Assembly: GCA_964413825.1 (NCBI GenBank)
Contig: CAYPTS010000089.1
Location: forward strand, 1 to 5,918
Direction of reading: 5' to 3'
Length of the DNA: 5,918 bases
Source of the DNA: JAFGKM01 sp964413825
GTDB lineage: Bacteria > Ratteibacteria > UBA8468 > B48-G9 > JAFGKM01
Part shown: positions 1-5,221 of the stretch, piece after piece
Numbering within the stretch: position 1 is the stretch's first letter
Layout: each line of letters begins with the position of its first letter
Position numbers and translations under genes: made by a program
Notes under the pieces: generated by a model
The model's database searches: none
What the model was told of the DNA's origin: nothing
The model's input: the letters and a program-made list of their open reading frames with translations, nothing else

Positions 1-1
1 G

Positions 2-58
2 ACCACAGCCTCTACCTCAGGAGGAGGAGGCGGTGGAGGTGGATGCGGCTGCGGATAA
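2..58 (+). CDS. C-terminal end of a Gly-rich protein (5' end outside window)
   Basis: An open frame enters from the left edge and ends at TAA 56-58. It reads TTASTS followed by eight glycines and CGCG. Such Gly/Cys-rich tails are found at the ends of some membrane-anchored or secreted proteins, but 18 residues cannot identify a family. An alternative frame from base 1 stays open to about 111 and reads as a basic, low-complexity peptide, which is less convincing. An AT-rich stretch with a T-tract follows directly, as expected behind a gene end. The frame choice is an inference. Confidence 0.4.
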   Translation, partial: TTASTSGGGGGGGGCGCG

Positions 59-76
59 AAAAAGAAATAATAAAAA

Positions 77-83
77 TTTTTTT
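77..83 (+). terminator. T-tract, possible archaeal terminator
   Basis: Seven consecutive T lie about 20 bp behind the Gly-rich ORF stop, inside an A/T-only stretch. Archaeal RNA polymerase can terminate at T-tracts without a hairpin, and no hairpin is visible here. Placement between a gene end and a new promoter fits. Confidence 0.35.
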
Positions 84-96
84 AAACAAGGAAAGA

Positions 97-105
97 TCTA
101 TAAAC
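97..105 (+). promoter_or_regulatory. TATA-like box of the restriction-modification operon
   Basis: TCTATAAAC is preceded by purines (GGAAAGA). With the usual archaeal spacing of about 25 bp, transcription would start near 125-130, giving a leader of roughly 10 nt or less before ATG 136. No Shine-Dalgarno is visible ahead of that ATG, consistent with a nearly leaderless message. Confidence 0.4.
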
Positions 106-135
106 GATTAACAGGATTGGTCTATTGACTGCAAC

Positions 136-1002
136 ATGATACTCCCCTGCAAACACGAAACCCAGGTGACCGACCAGGTACCTAGAGCGATAGATCTTTT
201 AATAAATATGGATAAGTCTCATCCGAATCTGCTGCTTGAACATAATATCCAGCCGATCGACTACAGGCATGGCCTTGTTTTCAGATCAGCTGTTGAAAGC
301 ATTCGCGGCACATTTATTGCCTCTTCTACTACGGGAAGAGAAGGATTAATCGGCGACGTTTTAGAGAACATGCTGCAAAAGGGCATAGTCGTAGATTACG
401 AACAAACGGGCAACAGTCGAAGATACGACTTTGTAGTTATCGTCGAAAATGATCCAGACTACATCGCAGCTATAGAGGTAAAGGGCGGGGAGGGAAATAG
501 CATAAACATCTCAGAGCGTCCTCTCTGGGCAAAAGAGTTTTGTGTTTGGTCCCATCTGGATGGAGCAATTGTGAATCAGCCCGGACATGGTGCACACTCC
601 ATAATAAACCGTTTAACTAATGAGCTTGTTAGACGTCATAAATTAGTTGACGCCTTATTTTTCAAAGACATCTTATGTGGGACGAGGACGAGGCCATGTC
701 CTAAATATACCGATAGAATGGAGACAATTGGGCTAAACGCAGCTCCTGATGTTTTTCTGTTTCCTCAGCGTGTACCAACTCTCGAAGATCCTATGCCACC
801 GATTCATTCTCTTGAGACGCTAAAGCTGCCTGGGAAGATTCTAGATTTATTTGATGTAAATCCGAGAGCGAGAGAAGAGCATCTTTGGGAGGTGCATGTT
901 GGAGTTGAAAGAGTCTCAAATGATCGAATTCAAAGAAGGGTGACAATTTTGCATAAAGGAGAAATAGTCGATGAGAGTCGATCCCGAGCATGGCGGCCTT
1001 AG
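136..1002 (+). CDS. Putative type II restriction endonuclease, PD-(D/E)XK fold
   Basis: This 288-residue protein is read as the endonuclease of a restriction-modification pair. The support is a PD-(D/E)XK-like core: a helix with acidic residues (GREGLIGDVLENML, 67-80), Asp98 in RRYDFVV, and Glu114-x-Lys116 in AAIEVKGG, 15 residues after Asp98. In this superfamily these residues bind Mg2+ and cut DNA. The ExK strand is followed by GEGNS and a Trp/His-containing segment (WAKEFCVWSHLDGA, 131-144). I do not recognise a named type II family or a recognition site. The partner is the DNA methyltransferase starting 10 nt downstream. ATG 136 is the first start and fits the TATA box at 97-105. The gene is AT-richer than the methyltransferase and flavodoxin genes to the right, a sign of transfer. 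It could instead be another PD-(D/E)XK nuclease, but the neighbour argues for restriction. Confidence 0.7.
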   Translation: MILPCKHETQVTDQVPRAIDLLINMDKSHPNLLLEHNIQPIDYRHGLVFRSAVESIRGTFIASSTTGREGLIGDVLENMLQKGIVVDYEQTGNSRRYDFVVIVENDPDYIAAIEVKGGEGNSINISERPLWAKEFCVWSHLDGAIVNQPGHGAHSIINRLTNELVRRHKLVDALFFKDILCGTRTRPCPKYTDRMETIGLNAAPDVFLFPQRVPTLEDPMPPIHSLETLKLPGKILDLFDVNPRAREEHLWEVHVGVERVSNDRIQRRVTILHKGEIVDESRSRAWRP

Positions 1003-1007
1003 GAGGT
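1001..1007 (+). promoter_or_regulatory. Perfect Shine-Dalgarno deciding the GTG start of the DNA methyltransferase
   Basis: AGGAGGT is followed by five bases (AAACA) and GTG 1013. It overlaps the last two bases of the endonuclease stop codon (TAG 1000-1002). Ribosomes finishing the endonuclease are thus delivered onto the methyltransferase start, so the two genes are probably translationally coupled. Confidence 0.8.
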
Positions 1008-1012
1008 AAACA

Positions 1013-2188
1013 GTGGCAAATAGTGCCGGGGACACAAGGCAGTTAACACTGTTCGATGATGTGGACTCTTTCACTTGCTTGAATTCTCAACTGTGGAGAG
1101 GATCTTATCAGTCGCGAGAGAGCACCTTTCAGCAACTATCTCCCTATGTTGGCAAAATGAAATCCGGTATGGCTAAGGTTCTCGTTAATCTCTATTCAAA
1201 ACGTGGGGATACGGTGCTTGATCCATTTTCTGGTTCAGGTGTTGTCCCTTTTGAGGCGGTTATATCCGATCGAGTTGCTTGGGCAAATGATCTTAGTCCT
1301 TATGCATATGCCATCACTCGTGGGAAGCTTGATGCTCCTGCAAGCGAGAAAAAAGCCCTTGACAGAGTGGCGATACTTACGAGTGCAATTGAAAGCCAAG
1401 CTCCTTCGGTAGACCTTTCTTTAACCCCTCAATGGGTTAGAGAATTCTTTCATCCTGAAACTTTAAAAGAAATTTTGTTGGCCTTTCGAATTTTAAAAGA
1501 AGAAAATGACTTTTTCTTGACTGCTTGTTTGCTAGGCATTTTGCATCACGTTAGGCCAGGTTTTCTTTCGTATCCTGCTAGCCATCTGGTTCCGTATCTT
1601 AGGAAGTCAATGTACCCTCCAGAAGATTTTCCTCATATGTATTCCTATCGAGACCTTGGTTCTCGCCTGGCTGCAAAGGTAAAACGTGCCTACAGTCGAT
1701 CTTTTCTTCCACTTGATTGGGAGAATAGGAAATACAAAGTCTGGAGAGTTAACTCCATGAATCTGCCCATCGATGATGAAGTGGTCGATACAATCATATC
1801 AAGCCCTCCTTATTTCGGAGCTCTTGATTACGCTCGCGATAATCGTCTTAGATTATGGTTTTTGGGATGCGAAGACTGGAAGGAACTGGATGCCTCGATG
1901 ACAGCAAAAACCCGAGTCTATTTGCCGCAAATGTCAAAATGCATTTCTGAGATGCACCGTGTTCTTAAGTCCGAGGGATACTGTGTGCTAGTTCTCGGCG
2001 ATGTAGAGCGCGACGGGCAAATCAGGCGTACAGCAGAGATTTTAGCAGATTTAGCGAGACAGGTTTGCGACGATGGTTTTTTCGTTGAGACAATTTACGA
2101 TGATATAATTCCTGACGATAGGCGATCACGGAGGAGAACGCGCACGACAAAGTTCGAGAGAATATTGGTGATGAAAAAAGTTGGATGA
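1013..2188 (+). CDS. DNA methyltransferase, SPPY type (probably N4-cytosine) of a restriction-modification pair
   Basis: A 391-residue SAM-dependent DNA methyltransferase. Visible motifs in order: a motif X-like segment SPYVGKMKSGMAKVL (43-57), the SAM-binding motif I DPFSGSG (70-76), the acidic ND of motif II (92-93), the catalytic motif IV SSPPY (263-267) followed by FGALDYARDN, and HRVLKSEGYCVLVLGD (315-330). The order X-I-II then IV, with about 190 residues between the SAM and catalytic parts that could hold the target recognition domain, fits the alpha arrangement of amino-methyltransferases. SPPY, rather than DPPY, is usual for N4-cytosine enzymes, but N6-adenine cannot be excluded. The C-terminus is rich in arginine (RRSRRRTRTTK, 370-380), plausibly DNA-contacting. 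GTG 1013 is chosen for its perfect Shine-Dalgarno. It would protect host DNA from the upstream endonuclease. Its stop lies 7 bp from the stop of the convergent gene. Confidence 0.88.
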   Translation: MANSAGDTRQLTLFDDVDSFTCLNSQLWRGSYQSRESTFQQLSPYVGKMKSGMAKVLVNLYSKRGDTVLDPFSGSGVVPFEAVISDRVAWANDLSPYAYAITRGKLDAPASEKKALDRVAILTSAIESQAPSVDLSLTPQWVREFFHPETLKEILLAFRILKEENDFFLTACLLGILHHVRPGFLSYPASHLVPYLRKSMYPPEDFPHMYSYRDLGSRLAAKVKRAYSRSFLPLDWENRKYKVWRVNSMNLPIDDEVVDTIISSPPYFGALDYARDNRLRLWFLGCEDWKELDASMTAKTRVYLPQMSKCISEMHRVLKSEGYCVLVLGDVERDGQIRRTAEILADLARQVCDDGFFVETIYDDIIPDDRRSRRRTRTTKFERILVMKKVG

Positions 2189-2195
2189 TGGCAAT

Positions 2196-2909
2196 TCAGA
2201 TCTTCCTGCACAAATAAAGGCCTAAAAATCCCTCTTTATGCACCTCCCTTTCTATCACAAAGCCCGCCCTCTCGATCAGGCCGCGCATAATCCAGTCCAT
2301 GGTGGAGAATTCCTTGTTGATGTGGCTGTTCATCCTCTGGGCAAATCCGGGACCTGCCTTCTCCCCGGTGCTGGTGACGAACCTCTCTATCTGCATCTCA
2401 TAATCGCGCGGATCGAAGGAATAGACTATGTCCCTCAGACAGAGTTTCCCCCCTGAGCTCAGCATCTCAGCCATGTTCAGCAGTGCGATCTGCTTCCAGA
2501 AGTCGGGCAGGTGGTGCAGGGCTATCTGGCTGACGATGGCGTCGGGCGGCTCATTCTGGTGGTGGTAGGAGAGAAAGCCACCGGGAGAAAAGCTGATGTT
2601 GGAGATTCCCTTTTCCCGAGCTTTATTTCTGGCATACTCGAGCATGCCTGAGGAAATGTCGATGGCATAGACCCGAGCGCAGCGGCGGGCGGCGGCCAGG
2701 GCAAACTCGCCCGTGCCCGTGCCCATCTCCAGCAATGTCTGGTCTGGCATGAGGTTCAGGAAGGATAATATCTCCTCGATCTCCCCCTGAATGTCTCTGA
2801 ACCTTTGCATATTGCGGTCGTAGGATGGAGCGACGGCATCGAAATCCATGCCGGGGTGGTCCGGCTCGTGGTAGCACCATTTTGGTGGAGATGTTTTAGC
2901 GTTTCGCAT
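2196..2909 (-). CDS. Class I SAM-dependent methyltransferase (UbiE-like fold), substrate unknown
   Basis: A 237-residue Rossmann-fold methyltransferase. Visible features: DFDAVAPSYDRNM (22-34), typical of the N-terminal lid of UbiE-like enzymes; motif I LLEMGTGTGEFA (59-70), the SAM glycine loop; Asp84 in YAIDIS, expected to hold the SAM ribose; DAIVSQIALHHLPDFW (123-138); and a GGKLCLRD strand (153-160). The end, GFLGLYLCRK, is a usual closing strand. The substrate cannot be read from sequence; small molecules such as quinones, lipids or metalloids are all methylated by this fold. The reading frame extends to a GTG at 2939, but ATG 2909 has AAGGTGA at the right spacing and a TATA-like box predicts a transcript start near 2936, so the shorter form is chosen. 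It is convergent with the restriction-modification operon and divergent from the flavodoxin gene. GC content is high, unlike the operon. Confidence 0.85.
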   Translation of the reverse strand: MRNAKTSPPKWCYHEPDHPGMDFDAVAPSYDRNMQRFRDIQGEIEEILSFLNLMPDQTLLEMGTGTGEFALAAARRCARVYAIDISSGMLEYARNKAREKGISNISFSPGGFLSYHHQNEPPDAIVSQIALHHLPDFWKQIALLNMAEMLSSGGKLCLRDIVYSFDPRDYEMQIERFVTSTGEKAGPGFAQRMNSHINKEFSTMDWIMRGLIERAGFVIEREVHKEGFLGLYLCRKI

Positions 2910-2914
2910 TGAGT

Positions 2915-2921
2915 TCACCTT
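2915..2921 (-). promoter_or_regulatory. Shine-Dalgarno deciding the ATG 2909 start
   Basis: On the minus strand AAGGTGA is followed by ACTCA and ATG 2909. It matches the archaeal anti-Shine-Dalgarno well and favours this ATG over the in-frame GTG at 2939. Confidence 0.65.
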
Positions 2922-2958
2922 GAAGTTAAGACAGAGCACACTCTATCATGCCTATTAC

Positions 2959-2966
2959 TATGTAAA
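2959..2966 (-). promoter_or_regulatory. TATA-like box of the UbiE-like methyltransferase gene
   Basis: The minus strand reads TTTACATA, close to the archaeal TTTATATA pattern. Transcription would begin near 2936, leaving a leader of about 27 nt that contains the Shine-Dalgarno at 2915-2921. Confidence 0.4.
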
Positions 2967-3096
2967 TTATGGACATCCAAATTAGATCGCAAACATCCCC
3001 TGAAATGCACTTCTCTTACCATCGCGGGTCTCCAGTTGGTCCGCCAACCAGCGGATCTCAAAATGCCATACAAAAATGTCGCCCAACAAAAAATAG

Positions 3097-3104
3097 TTAT
3101 AAAA
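3097..3104 (+). promoter_or_regulatory. TATA box of the flavodoxin gene
   Basis: TTATAAAA is preceded by an A-rich stretch (ACAAAAAATAG) that could serve as a TFB-responsive element. The expected transcript start is near 3126, so the leader would be about 10 nt. AGGGGA at 3123-3128 could act as a weak ribosome binding site if transcription starts slightly earlier. Confidence 0.55.
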
Positions 3105-3135
3105 TGCAGCAGAGAATATCTAAGGGGATTGTAAA

Positions 3136-3570
3136 ATGCCAAAGATAGCGATAATCTATGCCAGCGGCCTGGGAAGGACGAAGAAGATGGCAGAGGCCAT
3201 TGCCAATGGGGCAATGACCATTGAAGGAACTGAGGTATTGCTAAAGGATGCTTTTGACGCTTCGCCAAATGATGTCGTGGATGCGGATGCAATCGTTCTT
3301 GGTGGCTCGACCTATAACTACAAGCTGATCAAGTCGATGGACCCATTCTTAAAAGAGATGGCAAAGCTCGATTTAAAGGGGAAGGTAGGAGTGGCATTTG
3401 GCTCTTATGGATGGAGTGGCGAGAGCATTCCCACCCTGATCGCCCGCATGAAGTCCTTTGGCATGAATGTAGTCGAGCCCGGGACGACCGCCATACAGGT
3501 TCCCAGCAAGGAGGACATTGAGAAGTGCTTCCACCTGGGGAGGACGATCGCGACCGGACTGGCAAGCTAG
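3136..3570 (+). CDS. Flavodoxin, related to the flavodoxin domain of FprA flavodiiron proteins
   Basis: A 144-residue stand-alone flavodoxin, a cytoplasmic one-domain FMN electron carrier of normal length. Three FMN-binding loops are visible: the phosphate loop SGLGRT with KKMAEAI (10-22), the loop GGSTYNYKL (56-64), and FGSYGWSGES (88-97). The last motif and STYN are characteristic of the C-terminal flavodoxin domain of FprA-type flavodiiron proteins, but no diiron beta-lactamase-like domain is fused or adjacent, so this is a free domain. The phosphate loop SGLGRT departs from the usual TGNT pattern but keeps the Ser/Thr and Gly framework. In methanogens such proteins can pass electrons in place of ferredoxin or serve oxygen and oxidative-stress reduction; the partner here is unknown. 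Start ATG 3136 fits the TATA box. A MITE-like element begins about 30 bp behind the stop. Confidence 0.88.
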   Translation: MPKIAIIYASGLGRTKKMAEAIANGAMTIEGTEVLLKDAFDASPNDVVDADAIVLGGSTYNYKLIKSMDPFLKEMAKLDLKGKVGVAFGSYGWSGESIPTLIARMKSFGMNVVEPGTTAIQVPSKEDIEKCFHLGRTIATGLAS

Positions 3571-3593
3571 ACCATTAGTAGATGTGCTTAAAG

Positions 3594-3601
3594 AAAAATG
3601 A
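3594..3601 (+). repeat. Left target-site duplication of the MITE-like element
   Basis: AAAAATGA directly abuts the left terminal inverted repeat and is repeated in the same orientation directly outside the right end, at 3875-3882. Confidence 0.6.
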
Positions 3602-3874
3602 GGCTCCTCGCTGTTTTCTGTGGGCATTGTGACTCAAACTTAAACCACAAAGGCACAAAGACACAAAGGATTCTATCCTCAATATGAGGATTCATAAGAG
3701 ACATGAAAAGATATCTTTGTGACTTTGTGTCTTTGTGGTTCATTTTTTGTGCTATCGCCAGGGACAACCGAAGAGGCAACAGAAGGCCAATGATCAGGTC
3801 GGTCTGTAGAGGCGGCCCACAGGAAAGAGCAAAGAACTAGATTAAAGTTCACCCATACTAAATAGCGAGGAGCC
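3602..3874. mobile_element. MITE-like non-autonomous element, 273 bp
   Basis: The ends form terminal inverted repeats. The first 11 bases, GGCTCCTCGCT, are perfectly repeated in reverse complement at 3864-3874, and the match continues imperfectly to 23 bp (19 of 23 identical, both ending in TGGG or ATGGG). Both ends abut an 8-bp direct repeat, AAAAATGA. No transposase can be read inside: the one open frame (minus strand, 3679-3912) runs through the right end and resembles nothing I know. Ends starting GG and an 8-bp duplication are compatible with several insertion sequence families. ISL3 seems the best fit from memory, but this is inference. The interior carries the CACAAAG hairpin. It fills the space between the flavodoxin stop and the next gene. 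Confidence 0.6.
3643..3740. repeat. CACAAAG octamer inverted repeat (long hairpin)
   Basis: The left arm 3643-3668 and right arm 3715-3740 are reverse complements at 24 of 26 positions, separated by 46 bp. Each arm consists of three CACAAAG heptamers spaced 8 bp apart (six copies in all). The loop contains a second small hairpin, ATCCTCA-ATA-TGAGGAT, at 3675-3691. Similar CACAAAG-rich palindromes are, as I recall, dispersed in many environmental bacterial and archaeal genomes. It is nested within the MITE-like element. Confidence 0.75.
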
Positions 3875-3882
3875 AAAAATGA
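3875..3882 (+). repeat. Right target-site duplication of the MITE-like element
   Basis: AAAAATGA starts at the base after the right terminal inverted repeat and is identical to 3594-3601. Confidence 0.6.
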
Positions 3883-3934
3883 GGATGCTCTGAGGCTCAG
3901 GAAGATAATCAAAACTCCTGTACTCTTACTTCAA

Positions 3935-4189
3935 TCAGGCCTCAGGACATCCTCCGTCAAGCCATTTTCCATAAAGGGGTTCAGGCACATTCTCTGCCGG
4001 ATCCTGGCAGCGATATACATAGCCGCACCATCGATGGACCTTCTTGTCAGACCCGGCAACGATCTGCTCCTGGCACCAGAGCTTCAGGCCGCATCCTTCC
4101 GCCAGGCTTAGCTGCTTTATCATCTCTTCCTGGCTTGCCCCCTGGCTGAGAAGCTCTTTGAGCCTCTTCTCTGTCTCCTCCAGTGTCAT
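3935..4189 (-). CDS. Small Cys-rich hypothetical protein
   Basis: An 84-residue protein I do not recognise. The first 30 residues are charged and helical (MTLEETEKRLKELLSQGAS, then EEMIKQLSLAEGC). The rest has five cysteines (33, 39, 55, 61, 81) with EGCGLKLWCQEQ, HRWCGYVYRCQDP and a WLDGGCP end. The C-x5-C pairs could bind a metal or form a small fold. There is no signal peptide or membrane segment. The split into a helical head and Cys/Trp/Tyr-rich body, and a composition unlike a shadow frame, support a real gene. No Shine-Dalgarno precedes ATG 4189, but TTAAATCT on the minus strand lies about 28 bp upstream, which fits a leaderless transcript. The MITE-like element lies just behind its stop. 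Confidence 0.65.
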   Translation of the reverse strand: MTLEETEKRLKELLSQGASQEEMIKQLSLAEGCGLKLWCQEQIVAGSDKKVHRWCGYVYRCQDPAENVPEPLYGKWLDGGCPEA

Positions 4190-4212
4190 GTCTAATAGGT
4201 ATAGGTATTATT

Positions 4213-4220
4213 AGATTTAA
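4213..4220 (-). promoter_or_regulatory. Possible TATA-like box for the Cys-rich protein gene
   Basis: The minus strand reads TTAAATCT about 28 bp before ATG 4189. The match is weak; its main support is that spacing would make the message leaderless, agreeing with the missing Shine-Dalgarno. Confidence 0.25.
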
Positions 4221-4260
4221 GCTTGAGCTTCTCGATGAGGATCATGGCTTTTTTTAAGCT

Positions 4261-4376
4261 TCAGCATTCATCCTGGCGACTTATCTGCATCGACGCCTCC
4301 ATCTCCCTTGCCACGCTCGCCCCCGCCATCCACCACAGCAACAAAGCCACGGCCTCCGTGGACGCCCCCGAGCCTA
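4261..4376 (-). pseudogene. Copy A of a repeated protein tail (MAGAxVAxExExAM)
   Basis: In a frame different from that of the overlapping hypothetical gene, the minus strand reads GSGASTEAVALLLWWMAGAS, then VAREMEASMQISRQDEC and a TGA at 4261-4263. Its GC-rich third positions (GCG, ACG, GAG, GCC, GTG) suggest former coding use. The segment MAGASVAREMEASM aligns with MAGAMVALELERAM at the right edge of the window and with a frameshifted version near 5.2 kb. Function is unknown. There is no start; the AT-richer hypothetical gene begins abruptly upstream. Confidence 0.45.
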
Positions 4377-4753
4377 TAATGTTGTAATATGCCTTCACCA
4401 AGACCGTATGTAAAGAATATATGGTCTGAGTCGAGCCATTCCCAGTGCTTAAGGTCAATAATCTCAGAGTTATCCAAACGACGAATTACTTCGTCGAGAT
4501 AAGGAAAGTCTTCTGTTTGATCAAGGATCGTCAGACAGTTGTTTCGACTCGATGATAGCGTTCCGATCAACTGGACCTCCATGCCTTTGCTTTTAGACAT
4601 AAGCTCCAGGACTTCGCTCGCTGTTGCGATAATGGTCCTTAGATCGTTGCAAGACCGCATTGTGCAGTCCTTCCCCGACGGAAGGTAACCTCCAGTCGAG
4701 CCGTAGACCAGCGAGGACTTTAAATCCTCTAAGGTCGCTATTGTGTCTATCAT
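4268..4753 (-). CDS. Hypothetical protein with chimeric 3' end (probably truncated)
   Basis: A 161-residue frame I do not recognise. Residues 1 to about 127 look like genuine protein: IATASEVLELMSKSKGMEV (42-60), EDFPYLDEVIRRLDNSE (81-97), then HWEWLDSDHIFFTYGLGEG (103-121). From about residue 128 the composition changes to Gly-rich low complexity (LGGVHGGRGF..., VVDGGGERGKG), because the frame runs out of phase through the tail of another gene, listed at 4261-4376. The original 3' end was probably lost at a recombination point near 4370-4376. ATG 4753 is preceded by AGGA about 9 bases upstream, an acceptable Shine-Dalgarno. No transmembrane segment or known motif is visible. It may be a pseudogene or a functional truncated protein. 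Confidence 0.45.
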   Translation of the reverse strand: MIDTIATLEDLKSSLVYGSTGGYLPSGKDCTMRSCNDLRTIIATASEVLELMSKSKGMEVQLIGTLSSSRNNCLTILDQTEDFPYLDEVIRRLDNSEIIDLKHWEWLDSDHIFFTYGLGEGILQHYRLGGVHGGRGFVAVVDGGGERGKGDGGVDADKSPG

Positions 4754-4808
4754 ACAATTTTCCTGTGGGATCTGGTCTCGGCAAAGGCCAGACCCCGGAC
4801 TTTGTTCC

Positions 4809-4830
4809 AGGAGCAGCAGATTCTGCTCTT
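4809..4830. repeat. Short hairpin in possible leader of the hypothetical gene
   Basis: AGGAGCAG (4809-4816) pairs with CTGCTCTT (4823-4830) around a 6-base loop, with one GT pair. It is not followed by T on the plus strand. On the minus strand it would lie in the leader of the gene starting at 4753. Confidence 0.3.
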
Positions 4831-4996
4831 CCCGTGAATAACTGCGACTCGAGTTTATTCCTTTTGCGCTCCGAACACTCTGATAAATTTTTTTGTAGAA
4901 TGTATATTCACTAAGTTATAAAGTGAAACGCTTGATACCTCCCAGGCAGAGTTATTAATCAGATCCGGCCAGAGCGAAATAATGTACGTATTTCCT

Positions 4997-5008
4997 AAAT
5001 ATATATTT
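4997..5008. promoter_or_regulatory. Palindromic TATA-like element without a clear downstream gene
   Basis: AAATATATATTT is a perfect 12-bp palindrome, able to act as a TATA box in either direction. No intact gene lies at a suitable distance on either strand, so it may be an orphaned promoter. Confidence 0.3.
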
Positions 5009-5107
5009 TTGCGCGTGTAAAATGCATCATCAAAAAAAATCCCGTAACGCCTCGCGAGATTGAAGCCCGTATGTCAGAGAGTTGCTATTCGCGCAGGAGA
5101 TCCCGCA

Positions 5108-5221
5108 GAAAAAGCTGATCCTAATTGAACCTCATACCCAAGTCTTCCTAATCGCCCGCATCCAATCCCATCGCCCTCTCCATCTCTCGCCATATTCGCC
5201 CCCCACCATTCTGCTCTGCAC
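5108..5221. repeat. Copy B of a degenerate repeated segment
   Basis: It begins GAAAAAGCTGATCCTAATTG and ends CCACCATTCTGCTCTGCAC. Copy C at 5789-5918 has the same order of blocks: GAAAAAGC, AATTGAAC, TTC(T)CCTA, CATCGCCCTCTCCA and CTGCAC. Identity is high in these blocks and weaker between. On the minus strand it contains the MAGAxVAxExExAM-type tail. The shared region continues across the tail's stop codon, so it is a DNA duplication and not only a protein similarity. Confidence 0.5.

Larger units (their letters stand above)
4754..5107. other. Non-coding stretch between the hypothetical gene and repeat copy B
   Basis: I see no convincing gene here. It holds a hairpin at 4809-4830 (AGGAGCAG paired with CTGCTCTT, 8 bp with one GT pair), seven T at 4888-4894, a dyad TTCACT/AGTGAA at 4907-4927 enclosing GTTATAA, a palindromic TATA-like AAATATATATTT at 4997-5008, and eight A at 5032-5039. 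A tiny frame from ATG 5022 encodes only 13 residues (MHHQKKSRNASRD). The AT-rich part looks like promoter or terminator remains without surviving genes. Confidence 0.5.

Noticed and set aside
2910..2939. Longer form of the UbiE-like methyltransferase from GTG 2939
   Set aside because: The extra ten residues are not family-like, the predicted transcript start is near 2936, and ATG 2909 has a well-spaced AAGGTGA.
3035..3057. Small competing hairpins (GTTGG/CCAAC and GGTCCGC/GCGGATC) between the divergent promoters
   Set aside because: Arms are 5-7 bp and the site is outside both predicted transcripts, so neither a riboswitch nor a terminator is supported; an operator is possible but unproven.
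2915..3292. 125-residue minus-strand frame over the divergent promoter region
   Set aside because: It overlaps the flavodoxin 5' end in antisense and covers both promoters; His/Trp/Ser-rich shadow composition.
3643..3740. CACAAAG octamer repeats as a CRISPR array
   Set aside because: Units are only 8 bp apart with single-base spacers and form two inverted arms, not direct repeats with unique spacers.
3679..3912. 77-residue minus-strand frame inside the MITE-like element as a transposase remnant
   Set aside because: It crosses the element end and target duplication, contains the translated CACAAAG repeat, and shows no transposase motif.
4660..4914. 84-residue plus-strand frame opposite the hypothetical gene
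   Set aside because: Composition is Ser/Pro/Leu-rich as in shadow frames, with no start signals or motifs.
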